Of a stretch of DNA of 64,000 nt, positions 27,500-35,716 are shown one piece after another; positions within the stretch are counted from its first letter, which is position 1, and each line of letters starts with the position of its first letter. The notes under the pieces were generated by a model. That model did not search any database. It worked only from the letters and a program-made list of their open reading frames with translations, and was not told the DNA's origin. Made by a program: the position numbers and the translations under genes. This stretch comes from Hoeflea phototrophica DFL-43 (GTDB lineage Bacteria > Pseudomonadota > Alphaproteobacteria > Rhizobiales > Rhizobiaceae), in assembly GCF_000154705.2 (NCBI RefSeq), contig NZ_CM002917.1, positions 1,134,461-1,198,460 of the forward strand. Direction: 5' to 3'.

Positions 27500-28354
27500 T
27501 CAGCCCTTCGTTGCGCCAAGTGTCAGGCCGGCGATGAAGTGGCGCTGCATCAGGAAGAACATCAGTACCGGCGGCAGCGCGGCAAGCAGCGAGGCCGCCG
27601 ATACCAATTGCCATTGGCTGACGAACTGTCCGTTGAGCGCCCGCACGCCTGCGGTGATCGGCAGCCGGTCATCGCCCTGGATCAGCACGGTCGCCCAGAA
27701 GAAGTCGTTCCAGATGAAGGTGAAGACCAGCACGGAGAGCGCTGCAATCGCGGGCCTGACCAGTGGCAGCACCAGATGCCAGAAGATCTTGAATTCGCCC
27801 ACGCCCTCAATCCGTGCGCTTTCCACCAGTTCATAGGGCAGGGCCTTGATGAAATTGCGCATGAACAGCGTGCAGAAGCCGGTCTGGAAGGCCGCGTGAA
27901 ATAGCACCAGCCCGATGATGGTGTCATAGGTGTCGGTCCGCACGGCCAGATCGCGCACCGGCACCATAAGGATCTGGAACGGCACAAAATTGCCGGCCAC
28001 GAACAGGAAGAACAGCGGCAAGGCCCATTTGAAATCCCGGTAGATCGCCAGCGCGTATCCGGCCAGACAGGCAAGCGCCACCGAAATCACCATGGTTGGA
28101 ACAGTCACCAGCATAGAGTTGAGCAGATAGGTGCCCGCACGCGACTGCGTGAACACAGCCGTGTAGTTCTGGATGAGCAGGAAATCCGACGGCCAGCCGA
28201 ACACATTGCCCGCATTGATGTCGGCGGCTGGGCGGATCGAGGTCATGAAGATCGCAAGCAGCGGAAGCAGCCAGACAAACAACGCGATCGGCAGGGCGAT
28301 CTTGTAGGCCGTCTGGGCCGCGGCGGAAGAGCGTTCAATCGGTGCAGGAAACAT
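27500..28354 (-). CDS. Carbohydrate ABC transporter permease (CUT1, MalG/UgpE-like)
   Basis: A 284-residue inner-membrane permease with about six transmembrane helices. The N-terminal helix is KIALPIALFVWLLPLLAIFM, and the EAA loop reads PYELVESARIEGVGEFKIFW with LPLVRPAIAALS after it. The C-terminus (RHFIAGLTLGATKG) is typical of the MalG/UgpE type in CUT1 sugar importers. It follows the MalF-like partner by three bases and precedes the alpha-galactosidase. Together with the binding protein and the ATPase encoded divergently it should import galactosides. Confidence 0.92.
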   Translation of the reverse strand: MFPAPIERSSAAAQTAYKIALPIALFVWLLPLLAIFMTSIRPAADINAGNVFGWPSDFLLIQNYTAVFTQSRAGTYLLNSMLVTVPTMVISVALACLAGYALAIYRDFKWALPLFFLFVAGNFVPFQILMVPVRDLAVRTDTYDTIIGLVLFHAAFQTGFCTLFMRNFIKALPYELVESARIEGVGEFKIFWHLVLPLVRPAIAALSVLVFTFIWNDFFWATVLIQGDDRLPITAGVRALNGQFVSQWQLVSAASLLAALPPVLMFFLMQRHFIAGLTLGATKG

Positions 28355-28357
28355 CTT

Positions 28358-29314
28358 TTAATTCCCCTTCTCGTCGCGCCACATCTTCCACAGGAAGAAG
28401 CTGATGAAGATCAGCATGATGGCAAACAGAACCACAGCGATCGCCGAGCCATAGCCATAGCGGTAGCCGTATTCGGAAAGTGCCGTCTCATACATGTAAT
28501 AGGACAGAACGTTGGACGAGCCGTAGGGCCCGCCCTGGGTCATGATCGCGATCATGTCGAACGAGCGCAGCGCGCCGATCACGGTAACCACGATGGCCAG
28601 AAATGTTGCAGGCCAGAGCTGCGGCAGAATCACGTGCCAGAGCATCTTCCAGCCCTTGGCGCCATCAAGCCGCCCGGCCTCGATCTGGTCCGGCGAGACG
28701 TTGTTGAGCCCGGTCAGATACAGGATCATGCAATAGGCGATTTGCGGCCAAAGGCCGGCGGCAATGATGCCGTAGGTCACCAGATCCTCATCCGCGAGGA
28801 TGGCGGGCGGCGTGGCGCCAAAGAATTCCCAGACGAAGCCGACAACGCCGAAATTGGGGTTGTAGAACCACGAAAAGATAAGCCCGACCACGACCTGCGA
28901 GATCACGAAAGGGAAGAAGAAAAGGGATTTGTAGAGCCGTATTCCGGTGACGGTCTGGTTGAGAAACAGCGCGATGCCAAGCCCGATCGGGACCGCCAGC
29001 ATGAACAGGACCAGCCAGAGTACATTGTTCTTGAGCGACGTCATGAAGCGGTCGTCATCCATCAGGTCGATGTAATGCTGCACCCCGACCCAGGTCGCTC
29101 TTGTGCTGCCATCTGCATTGTACAGGCCGTCCCACTCGTAAAACGAGATCCAGATCGACTGGAAAATCGGGATGACAACATAGATGGCGAAAAAGATCAG
29201 TGCCGGAGCCAGGAAGAGCCAGGGAGCGAGCTTGATCCGGTTGCGGTGAAACCAGCTGTGCTGAACTGTCCGCATGGCCATTGCTGGTCCCGGTTGTGCT
29301 GGAGCTTCACTCAT
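28358..29314 (-). CDS. Carbohydrate ABC transporter permease (CUT1, MalF/UgpA-like)
   Basis: A 318-residue inner-membrane permease with six or seven helices. The first is APWLFLAPALIFFAIYVVIP, and the EAA loop reads SPDQIEAGRLDGAKGWKMLW with ILPQLWPATFLAIVVTV following. It is the MalF-like half of the galactoside transporter. The ATG at 29312-29314 has a very strong GGGAGGGG site, better than the upstream alternative at 29329. A factor-independent terminator stands between this gene and the upstream binding-protein gene, so its transcription probably depends on partial read-through. Confidence 0.92.
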   Translation of the reverse strand: MSEAPAQPGPAMAMRTVQHSWFHRNRIKLAPWLFLAPALIFFAIYVVIPIFQSIWISFYEWDGLYNADGSTRATWVGVQHYIDLMDDDRFMTSLKNNVLWLVLFMLAVPIGLGIALFLNQTVTGIRLYKSLFFFPFVISQVVVGLIFSWFYNPNFGVVGFVWEFFGATPPAILADEDLVTYGIIAAGLWPQIAYCMILYLTGLNNVSPDQIEAGRLDGAKGWKMLWHVILPQLWPATFLAIVVTVIGALRSFDMIAIMTQGGPYGSSNVLSYYMYETALSEYGYRYGYGSAIAVVLFAIMLIFISFFLWKMWRDEKGN

Positions 29315-29378
29315 GCTGTCCCCTCCCAAGCGTATCGGCTGCTTCAGTCTAAACCACTCGCGTGCGGGCGGCGGAATT

Positions 29379-29410
29379 AAAAAACGCCGGGCATATGGCT
29401 GCCCGGCGTT
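29379..29410 (-). terminator. Rho-independent terminator between binding-protein and permease genes
   Basis: Read on the minus strand, AACGCCGGGCA and its exact complement form an 11-bp stem around a six-base loop (29383-29410), followed by a run of T residues (29379-29382). It lies just after the stop of the binding-protein gene and before the permease genes. Such partial terminators keep the binding protein in excess over the membrane components. Confidence 0.85.
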
Positions 29411-29423
29411 GTGTCAGGATGGA

Positions 29424-30659
29424 TTACTTGTAGACGCGTTCCTGCACCTTATCGAGGCGCTCGAGAATGGCGTCGAGACGGTCCGGCTTGACCATGAACT
29501 CCTGGAAGCCTTCCATGCCTGCCTTGGCCATTTCAGCCGGCGCGTCGCGGTCATAGAACTGCGCGATACCGGCAGCCGCGTTCAGCGTCGCAAAGCCTTC
29601 CTGGAGGAACTTGTCGTCGCCGACCGAAGACTTGGAGTTGATCGGCAGCTGACCCATCGACTTGTTCCATTCGGTCTGGACGTCTTCACGCGCAACAAAG
29701 GCCAGCCACTTCTTGGCGTTTTCCTTGTTCTTGGCGTTGGTCGGCATGTGCCAGGTGTCGGTCGGAGCTTCTTCGGCGTTCGCAATATCCGGGTTGATCA
29801 CCGGGAACTGGAAGAAGTCGATCTGGTCGTCGGTCAGACCGCCGTCGCGCATGGAGCCCACAGCGAAGTTGCCCATCACATACATGGCAGCTTCACCCTT
29901 GATGAAAAGGCTCATGCCTTCCTGCCAGTCCATGGTTGCGTGGTTGTCGACCCAACCGCCCGCATCCAGCATCTCTTTCCAGCGCGCGAAGGTTTCGCGG
30001 ACGCGGGGGTCGGTGTACTTCACTTCACCGGCGGTCAACTGATTGTGGAAGTCATAGCCGTTCTGGCGCAGGTTCAGATAATCGAACACGCCGGCTGCCG
30101 GCCACAGGAACTTGGTTCCGATGGTCAGAGGCTTGACGCCGCTGTCATTGATGGTGCGCATCGCTGCCAGGAACTCGTCCCAGGTCTTCGGCTCGGACAG
30201 GCCGAGTTTGTCAAAGATGTCTTTGCGGTAGTAAACGCCCCACTGGTAGTAGGTGTAAGGCACGCCATACTGCTTGCCGTCGACAGTCATCGAGGGTTTG
30301 GTCGATGCCAGGGTCTCGGAAAAGCCGTTGGCCTCCCAGACATCCGAAACATCGGCAAACAGGCCGGCATCCACGAAGGGCCGCATGCGGTTGCCGGCGT
30401 ACCAGGTGGTCACGTCCGGCGCGTCTGCCGTAAGGAAGTTCCGGATCGCAGTCTTGTGCGCTTCGCGGTCATTGATGTTGACGGTGACGTTGATATCGGG
30501 GTTTTCACCCTTGAACTTTTCAACGGCAGCTTCAAAGGCGGCTTTCGGCCCCGGATTGAGATCATCAAAGGTGATGATCAGGTCGCTGGCGAAAGAGCCG
30601 CTGACCGTCATGGCCATGGCGGCTGCGCCGATAAGTGTGGTCTTGAATAGCGATGTCAT
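29424..30659 (-). CDS. Extracellular sugar-binding protein of a CUT1 ABC transporter
   Basis: A 411-residue family 1 solute-binding protein. The N-terminus MTSLFKTTLIGAAAMAMTVS ends in a probable signal peptide cleavage near SFA-SD, so the mature protein is periplasmic. Seen are FKGENPDINVTVNIND, APDVTTWYAGNRMRPFVDAG, GVPYTYYQWGVYYRKDIFDK and FIKGEAAMYVMGNFAVGSM, all typical of family 1 binding proteins. It is the first gene of the galactoside operon, and the GH36/GH42 neighbours suggest it binds galactosides such as raffinose, melibiose or beta-galactosides. A strong GGGAGGT site lies upstream. Ligand not proven. Confidence 0.9.
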   Translation of the reverse strand: MTSLFKTTLIGAAAMAMTVSGSFASDLIITFDDLNPGPKAAFEAAVEKFKGENPDINVTVNINDREAHKTAIRNFLTADAPDVTTWYAGNRMRPFVDAGLFADVSDVWEANGFSETLASTKPSMTVDGKQYGVPYTYYQWGVYYRKDIFDKLGLSEPKTWDEFLAAMRTINDSGVKPLTIGTKFLWPAAGVFDYLNLRQNGYDFHNQLTAGEVKYTDPRVRETFARWKEMLDAGGWVDNHATMDWQEGMSLFIKGEAAMYVMGNFAVGSMRDGGLTDDQIDFFQFPVINPDIANAEEAPTDTWHMPTNAKNKENAKKWLAFVAREDVQTEWNKSMGQLPINSKSSVGDDKFLQEGFATLNAAAGIAQFYDRDAPAEMAKAGMEGFQEFMVKPDRLDAILERLDKVQERVYK

Positions 30660-30690
30660 TGGTGTGTCTACCTCCCATTGGACCTCAATA

Positions 30691-30760
30691 TGTCCGCAAA
30701 AGCGGACAGTCTGACAAGTTCCATTATTTGGAACAGTGTTTGACTATTTAGAATAATCAA
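30691..30760. promoter_or_regulatory. Operator region with three inverted repeats between binding-protein and IclR genes
   Basis: Three dyads sit in the divergent space. TGTCCGC-N4-GCGGACA is perfect at 30691-30708. GTTCC-N7-GGAAC is perfect at 30718-30734. A 21-base imperfect repeat runs from 30740 to 30760 (TTGA and TCAA ends, two mismatched pairs). The second and third share the core TATTTRGAA. They lie between the IclR gene and the transporter operon and are good candidates for IclR binding, controlling both directions. The most upstream dyad, nearest the binding-protein gene, may instead sit in its leader. Confidence 0.55.
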
Positions 30761-30825
30761 ACTATGCTGCGGTAAATGTCAAGCGGCAATCAACGGCTGG
30801 AGCCGTGCTGCGGGGGGGAGGAAAC

Positions 30826-31677
30826 GTGGATAGCGTGCGCGAAAGCGATCAGGAAGCAGTGCCTGAGGCAGAAGACCGGAATGGCCGTCAGCCGGCCAAG
30901 ACACGCAACCATGCGGACACCGGAACGCTTGGCAAGGCGGTCTCGGTTCTCGACATCGTTGCATCGTCCGAAGAGCCGATGCGCTTTACCGATATTCTCG
31001 CTGTGTCCGATCAGCCGCGCGGAACGCTTCACCGGCAATTGAGCAATCTTGTGGAAGAGGGGCTGCTCAGCCTCAACCGCGATCACTCCTATTCCCTGGG
31101 CCTCCGGCTGCTCAAGTTCGCCGCCAAGGCCTGGGCCGGAAACCAGTTCCGCTCCATAGCTGAGCCGCATTTGCGGGCCCTGCACAATCGCACCGGCGAG
31201 ACTGTGCATCTGGGCGTACTCCGCGGCACCGAGGTGATCTATCTCGACAAGGTCGAGAGCCGGCAGGCGGTGCGGATGTATTCCCAGATCGGCAATTCCT
31301 CCCCGGTGTTTTGCACCGGCGTCGGCAAGGCGGCGATGTCGGCGCTTGGTGAAGAGGCCTTGTCGGAGGTGATCAGCAAGATCAGCTTCCGCCGGTTTAC
31401 CGAGCACACGCTGGTGACCCCTGAGGCCCTGCGGGCGGAAATCGGGGACATTCGCGAGAGTGGGAATGCCTATGACCGCGAGGAGCATGAGCTCGGCATT
31501 CGCTGCGTCGCAGCGCCAATCTACACACCGGACCGGTCTTTCGTGGCGGGTGTATCGGTCACCGGCCCGGCCTACCGGGTGTCGACGGAGGCTCTTCAAT
31601 CCTGGGCCGTGCTGGTGCGCGAAACTGCCGGCGCGATCATGGACGATATGGGGCCGCGATTGGGCCCACGCCCCTAA
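30826..31677 (+). CDS. IclR family transcriptional regulator
   Basis: A 283-residue IclR-type regulator. The N-terminal winged helix reads [20 protein letters not shown] followed by [20 protein letters not shown] and LVEEGLLSL. The effector domain has [50 protein letters not shown] and VAGVSVTGP, with a usual C-terminal ligand pocket. The GTG at 30826 has GGGGGAGG upstream and is preferred over an in-frame GTG at 30805. It is divergent from the galactoside operon and 71 bases upstream of the ATPase gene, so it probably represses both until a galactose-derived ligand is present. Confidence 0.9.
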   Translation: MDSVRESDQEAVPEAEDRNGRQPAKTRNHADTGTLGKAVSVLDIVASSEEPMRFTDILAVSDQPRGTLHRQLSNLVEEGLLSLNRDHSYSLGLRLLKFAAKAWAGNQFRSIAEPHLRALHNRTGETVHLGVLRGTEVIYLDKVESRQAVRMYSQIGNSSPVFCTGVGKAAMSALGEEALSEVISKISFRRFTEHTLVTPEALRAEIGDIRESGNAYDREEHELGIRCVAAPIYTPDRSFVAGVSVTGPAYRVSTEALQSWAVLVRETAGAIMDDMGPRLGPRP

Positions 31678-31748
31678 AACACAAACCGGCGTTTCAAAGG
31701 CGCGAAACAAATATCCGGATATTTCCCGGAACATCGAAAGGGAGACAA

Positions 31749-32834
31749 ATGGCAGGCCTTCAATTGAGCAAAGTGCGCAAGTCCTTTGGCAGCGTTGACG
31801 TCATTCATGGCGTCGATCTGACCGTGGACGAGGGCGAATTTACCGTGTTTGTCGGCCCGTCGGGCTGCGGCAAATCCACTTTGCTGCGGCTTGTTGCGGG
31901 CCTTGAGGAAGCCACCAGCGGCAACCTCGCGATCGGTGGCAAGGATGTCACCAACGCCGAGCCTGCCGACCGCGGCGTTGCGATGGTCTTTCAGTCCTAC
32001 GCGCTATATCCGCACATGACTGTTGAGGAAAACATGGGTTTTGGTCTCAAGATGACCGGGCACCCCGAAGCCGAGATCAAGACGCGGGTTGGCCGAGCCG
32101 CCGAGATTCTGCATCTCGAGCCGCTGCTCACGCGCAAACCCAAGCAACTCTCCGGCGGCCAGCGTCAGCGCGTTGCCATCGGCCGGGCAATTGTCCGCCA
32201 GCCCGAGATATTCCTGTTCGATGAGCCGTTGTCCAATCTCGATGCCGAATTGCGGGTGCAGATGCGCCTCGAGATTGCCAAGCTGCACAAGGATCTCGGC
32301 GCAACGATGATCTATGTGACCCACGACCAGGTCGAAGCGATGACGCTGGCCGACAAGATCGTGGTGCTGCGCGCCGGCAAGGTCGAGCAGGTGGGCTCTC
32401 CGCTCAAGCTCTATGACGATCCCGACAATGCCTTTGTTGCCGGTTTCATCGGCTCGCCGCGGATGAACTTCCTGCCGGCCGTCGTCGAGAGTTCGGAAGG
32501 GGAAACCCTGACGGTGCGCCTGACCGATCTCGGTGACGTCAAGGTGCCGATGACCATCAAGGGCCAGCATCCGGCGAAGGGGGCCGGACTCTCGTTGGGC
32601 ATCCGGCCCGAGCACTTTGATCCCGGCGCGTCGGTCAAGGTCCAGACTCCGATTGATGTGATCGAGCATCTTGGCGGCTCGTCATTCGCCTATTCCAGGG
32701 CGGAGACCGAGCAGCCCCTGACCATCGAGTTGCGTGACAACCGGACCGCAAAGGAGGGCGAGATGCTCGCAACTGGTTTCGACCCCGCCCGCGCCTTCCT
32801 GTTCGACGCGTCAACAGGTCTGCGGTTGCGCTGA
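31749..32834 (+). CDS. CUT1 ABC transporter ATP-binding protein (MsmK/UgpC/MalK-like)
   Basis: A 361-residue ATPase with Walker [18 protein letters not shown]-loop [13 protein letters not shown], signature [16 protein letters not shown], Walker [16 protein letters not shown] and switch [13 protein letters not shown]. The C-terminal TOBE/OB region ([15 protein letters not shown] and [12 protein letters not shown]) is typical of the sugar importer ATPases MalK, MsmK and UgpC. It should power the permease pair encoded divergently. Transcribed with the IclR gene and ended by a strong terminator, it may also serve other CUT1 systems, since such ATPases are often shared. Confidence 0.93.
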   Translation: MAGLQLSKVRKSFGSVDVIHGVDLTVDEGEFTVFVGPSGCGKSTLLRLVAGLEEATSGNLAIGGKDVTNAEPADRGVAMVFQSYALYPHMTVEENMGFGLKMTGHPEAEIKTRVGRAAEILHLEPLLTRKPKQLSGGQRQRVAIGRAIVRQPEIFLFDEPLSNLDAELRVQMRLEIAKLHKDLGATMIYVTHDQVEAMTLADKIVVLRAGKVEQVGSPLKLYDDPDNAFVAGFIGSPRMNFLPAVVESSEGETLTVRLTDLGDVKVPMTIKGQHPAKGAGLSLGIRPEHFDPGASVKVQTPIDVIEHLGGSSFAYSRAETEQPLTIELRDNRTAKEGEMLATGFDPARAFLFDASTGLRLR

Positions 32835-32860
32835 ACTTTGCAATTCGGCTGACGGACAAG

Positions 32861-32893
32861 CCCGGGATCAGCTAGCCCTGATCCCGGGTTTTT
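32861..32893 (+). terminator. Rho-independent terminator after the ABC ATPase gene
   Basis: CCCGGGATCAG (32861-32871), loop CTAGCC and CTGATCCCGGG (32878-32888) form a perfect 11-bp stem, followed by TTTTT (32889-32893). It ends the plus-strand IclR-ATPase unit. On the minus strand no T-run follows, so it does not obviously serve the convergent acyl-CoA synthetase gene. Confidence 0.9.
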
Positions 32894-32915
32894 CAGTGCG
32901 GTCGCTTGATTCTCG

Positions 32916-34544
32916 TCAAGCGCCCGGAAAACTGTAATCCTTGAGCTGATCGCGCAAGGCCGTCTTCTGGATCTTGCCGGTGGCCGTGTGCGGGATATCA
33001 TCGACGAAAATCACGTCGTCAGGCATCCACCATTTGGCGATCTTGCCATCAAGAAAGCCGATCAGGTCTTCCTTGCTTGGCGACCGGTCTTCCTTGACCA
33101 CGATCACCAGCAGTGGCCGTTCGTCCCACTTTGGATGGGTCACGCCGATCACCGCCGCTTCGGCCACATCGGGATGGCCGACCGCCAGGTTTTCAATCTC
33201 GATCGAGGAGATCCACTCGCCGCCGGACTTGATCACGTCCTTGGCGCGGTCTGTGATCTGCATATAGCCGAACTGATCGACATGAGCGACATCACCGGTG
33301 TCGAACCAGCCTTCTGTATCGAACTGCTCGGCACCGCGTCCCTTGTAGTAGGACGAAGACACGGCCGGGCCGCGCACCTTGAGCCTGCCGAAGGTGCTGC
33401 CGTCCCAGGGCAGGGAAACGTTCTCGTCATCGGTGATCTTCATCTCGACGGTAAATGGCGGATGGCCCTGCTTGGTCTGAAGGTCCAGTTTCTCGTCACC
33501 TTCGAGATGGGCGTATTCGGGCTTGATCGAGCAAAGGGTGCCAAGCGGGCTCATCTCGGTCATGCCCCAAGCGTGGACGACATCAACTCCGTAATCGTCC
33601 TGGAACGCCTTGGTGATGGCGCGCGGGCAGGCAGACCCGCCGATCACGACTCGGCTCAAATCTGGAAGCGCGCCACCTTCCTTTTCCATTCGCTGAAGCA
33701 ACATCAGCCACACTGTCGGCACCGCAGCAGTGATCGTCACTTTCTCCTGTGTCAGCATCTGATAGATCGATTCGCCATCCATGCCGGCACCGGGCATAAC
33801 CATCGCACAGCCGGACATTGGCCCGGAAAACGCTGTCGACCAGCCATTGGCATGAAACAGCGGTACCACGGGCATCAGCCTGTCGCGGGACGCCAGGCTG
33901 AGCATGTCGGGCTGCAGCGCTGTCATGGCATGCAGAACATTGGAGCGATGCGAATACACCACGCCCTTGGGGTCACCTGTGGTGCCGGAGGTGTAGCACA
34001 TGCCCGCGGCCGTTCGCTCGTCAAACTCCGCCCAGGCAAAATCGCCATCCGCCTCGGCAATATAACTCTCATAGGAAACCGCATTGACCAGCGAGGTTTC
34101 CGGCATGTGTGCGTCATCGGTCAGGATCACGATCCGTTCGAGACTTGGCACTTTAGGCGCGATGAGTTCGACAAGCTTGACGAAAGTCAGGTCGACAAAC
34201 AGCATCCTGTCTTCGGCATCGTTCATGATCCATGCAATCTGGTCATGAAACAGCCGCGGATTGAGCGTGTGATAAACCGCACCCACCCCCAGAATTCCAT
34301 ACCAGCTTTCCAGGTGCCGCCAAGTGTTCCAGGCCATGGTCGCGACACGGTCGCCTATACCGATTCCGTCGCGCGCAAGGCGCTGCGAAAGCTTCAGCGC
34401 TCGGAGCCTCACTTCAGCGTAGTTTGTCCTGTGAATGGGCCCTTCAACCGAGCGGGAAACCACTTCACGTTGGCCGTGATATGTGGCTGCGTGATCAATC
34501 ACCTTATGGCACAGAAGTGGCCAGTCCTGCATCAACCCGAGCAT
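32916..34544 (-). CDS. Long-chain fatty-acid-CoA ligase / acyl-CoA synthetase
   Basis: A 542-residue member of the ANL adenylating superfamily. It has the P-loop [30 protein letters not shown], the A5 motif [13 protein letters not shown], the A7 [20 protein letters not shown], the hinge A8 [20 protein letters not shown] and the C-terminal catalytic Lys in [15 protein letters not shown]. This is the medium/long-chain acyl-CoA synthetase type. It activates fatty or aromatic acids with ATP and CoA. The ATG at 34542-34544 has GGAGG eight bases upstream. No beta-oxidation genes are close. It stands alone, convergent with the ATPase gene. Confidence 0.92.
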   Translation of the reverse strand: MLGLMQDWPLLCHKVIDHAATYHGQREVVSRSVEGPIHRTNYAEVRLRALKLSQRLARDGIGIGDRVATMAWNTWRHLESWYGILGVGAVYHTLNPRLFHDQIAWIMNDAEDRMLFVDLTFVKLVELIAPKVPSLERIVILTDDAHMPETSLVNAVSYESYIAEADGDFAWAEFDERTAAGMCYTSGTTGDPKGVVYSHRSNVLHAMTALQPDMLSLASRDRLMPVVPLFHANGWSTAFSGPMSGCAMVMPGAGMDGESIYQMLTQEKVTITAAVPTVWLMLLQRMEKEGGALPDLSRVVIGGSACPRAITKAFQDDYGVDVVHAWGMTEMSPLGTLCSIKPEYAHLEGDEKLDLQTKQGHPPFTVEMKITDDENVSLPWDGSTFGRLKVRGPAVSSSYYKGRGAEQFDTEGWFDTGDVAHVDQFGYMQITDRAKDVIKSGGEWISSIEIENLAVGHPDVAEAAVIGVTHPKWDERPLLVIVVKEDRSPSKEDLIGFLDGKIAKWWMPDDVIFVDDIPHTATGKIQKTALRDQLKDYSFPGA

Positions 34545-34918
34545 GGGTAATCCTCCGAATTTCGCAATCTCCCATGGCAGCTTATCGTTCCAATGCACGG
34601 AATCCTATAACCAAATCCGCGATCGCTTTCGGTTTCTTGCTATTATGCCTTGTCATCCGATTTGCATTTTTCTAGCTCTGGTATAGCTTGCTTTCGCGAT
34701 CAGAGATGGAGGCGACATCCTGTCGGAGAGCCTGGTGCTGTAGGGATTGGTTCAGCAAAGCGCCACTAATATTTTTAGGGGGTAGCGGATAAGGTGTTCA
34801 TCCGGCATATAGAGTTATCTGGACTTTTACAGTCCACTTTTAATTAGGGACGGCTAATTGGGGACGGCGGCTTCGGTATGGATGGAGTGGTTCCATCTTG
34901 CCTGTTGCAGTGAGAATT
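34545..34918. other. Intergenic region with repeats ahead of the LuxR gene
   Basis: A 374-base gap between two divergent genes without a convincing gene. It holds a perfect inverted repeat TGGACT-N5-AGTCCA (34820-34836) and, four bases on, a tandem repeat of 14 bases, TAATTAGGGACGGC followed by TAATTGGGGACGGC (34841-34868). Both are within 100 bases of the LuxR start. An AT-rich patch (TAATATTTTTAG) lies just before. There is also a small ATG-initiated frame at 34574-34675, discussed as a finding. Confidence 0.6.
34820..34868. repeat. Inverted repeat plus tandem 14-mer upstream of the LuxR gene
   Basis: The 17-base inverted repeat TGGACT-TTTAC-AGTCCA is perfect and is followed directly by two head-to-tail 14-mers with one mismatch. 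The arrangement suggests binding sites for a dimeric regulator, possibly LuxR itself, although neither element matches the classical lux box length of 18-20 bases exactly. Function is unproven. Confidence 0.6.
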
Positions 34919-35656
34919 ATGATGACCGAATGCGATTACAATCAAGATCGTTTTGAGCCGATGCGCCAGCGGCTGAACAACTGCACGACCCAGTTCGACC
35001 TTTTGCGCCTGCTTCGGGAAGTCACCCAGTTTCACCAATACACATATTTCTTTATCGCCAGCGGATGCGACGGGGCGACGCGCAGTCTCGCTGATAGCAT
35101 CATCATAACCTCGGCGCCTTCAGATCTTGTCCGCCGTTATGATGAAACCGGTTTGATGGAAAGAAGCCCGTTGATGCGGGCTTTGGGTGGAAGGGGCACT
35201 CCGCTGCAATGCCGTCTCGACGAGACGATAACGGCTTTCACAACGGAGCAACAAGCAGCGCTTGATGATTTCAGCGCTGAATTCAATATTGACTGTTGCT
35301 TTATCACGCCGGTCTATCATCGGGACCACGGTCCGGCTGCGGTGTGCTTTCTGGGCAAGCGGAACCAGATGAGCTTCAGTGAAGCTGCCAACCTTGCGAT
35401 GATCTCCAGCCTCGCGCATCAGAAGCTCAGGCGGGTCTCGGCGCAACCCAGCAAGGCCGATTCGCCGTTGACCGAACGCGAGCGTGAATGTCTGGTCTGG
35501 ACCTCAAGCGGAAAGACCTCAGTCGAGATTGCCAGGATCCTCAGTCTCTCGGAACACACGGTCAATCACTATCTCAACAATGCCGCGCGCAAGCTCGATG
35601 CCGTCAATCGAACCCAGGCGGTCGCACTCGCAATCCGCCAGGGCTTCATCGAGTAA
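34919..35656 (+). CDS. LuxR family regulator (solo, autoinducer-binding-like domain plus HTH)
   Basis: A 245-residue protein with an N-terminal autoinducer-binding-like domain (about residues 20-165) and a C-terminal LuxR HTH (about residues 182-245: LTERERECLVWTSSGKTSVE and ARILSLSEHTVNHYLNNAAR). The normal AHL-contact residues are altered: the usual Asp-Pro appears as Ser83-Pro84 in ERSPLMRAL, and the conserved tryptophans are absent. It may therefore bind another ligand or none. No luxI-type synthase is in the window, so it is a LuxR solo. The ATG at 34919 is preferred to TTG 34898. Repeats upstream suggest autoregulation. Confidence 0.88.
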   Translation: MMTECDYNQDRFEPMRQRLNNCTTQFDLLRLLREVTQFHQYTYFFIASGCDGATRSLADSIIITSAPSDLVRRYDETGLMERSPLMRALGGRGTPLQCRLDETITAFTTEQQAALDDFSAEFNIDCCFITPVYHRDHGPAAVCFLGKRNQMSFSEAANLAMISSLAHQKLRRVSAQPSKADSPLTERERECLVWTSSGKTSVEIARILSLSEHTVNHYLNNAARKLDAVNRTQAVALAIRQGFIE

Positions 35657-35716
35657 CCGTTTCGCTGAATGTTCACGGGTCGTTGCAAAGCCCGGAGGCT
35701 TTGACGGGCTGAAAGT

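Noticed and set aside
29274..30650. Long plus-strand open frame (about 458 residues) antisense to the galactoside binding-protein gene
   Set aside because: The opposite strand has a clear signal peptide and family 1 binding-protein pattern. The antisense frame also crosses the terminator and the start of the MalF-like gene without any domain.
32988..34550. Long plus-strand open frame (about 520 residues) antisense to the acyl-CoA synthetase gene
   Set aside because: It is a mirror frame caused by high GC in third codon positions. The minus-strand protein has all ANL motifs, while the antisense product has no recognisable domain and is rich in His and Arg.
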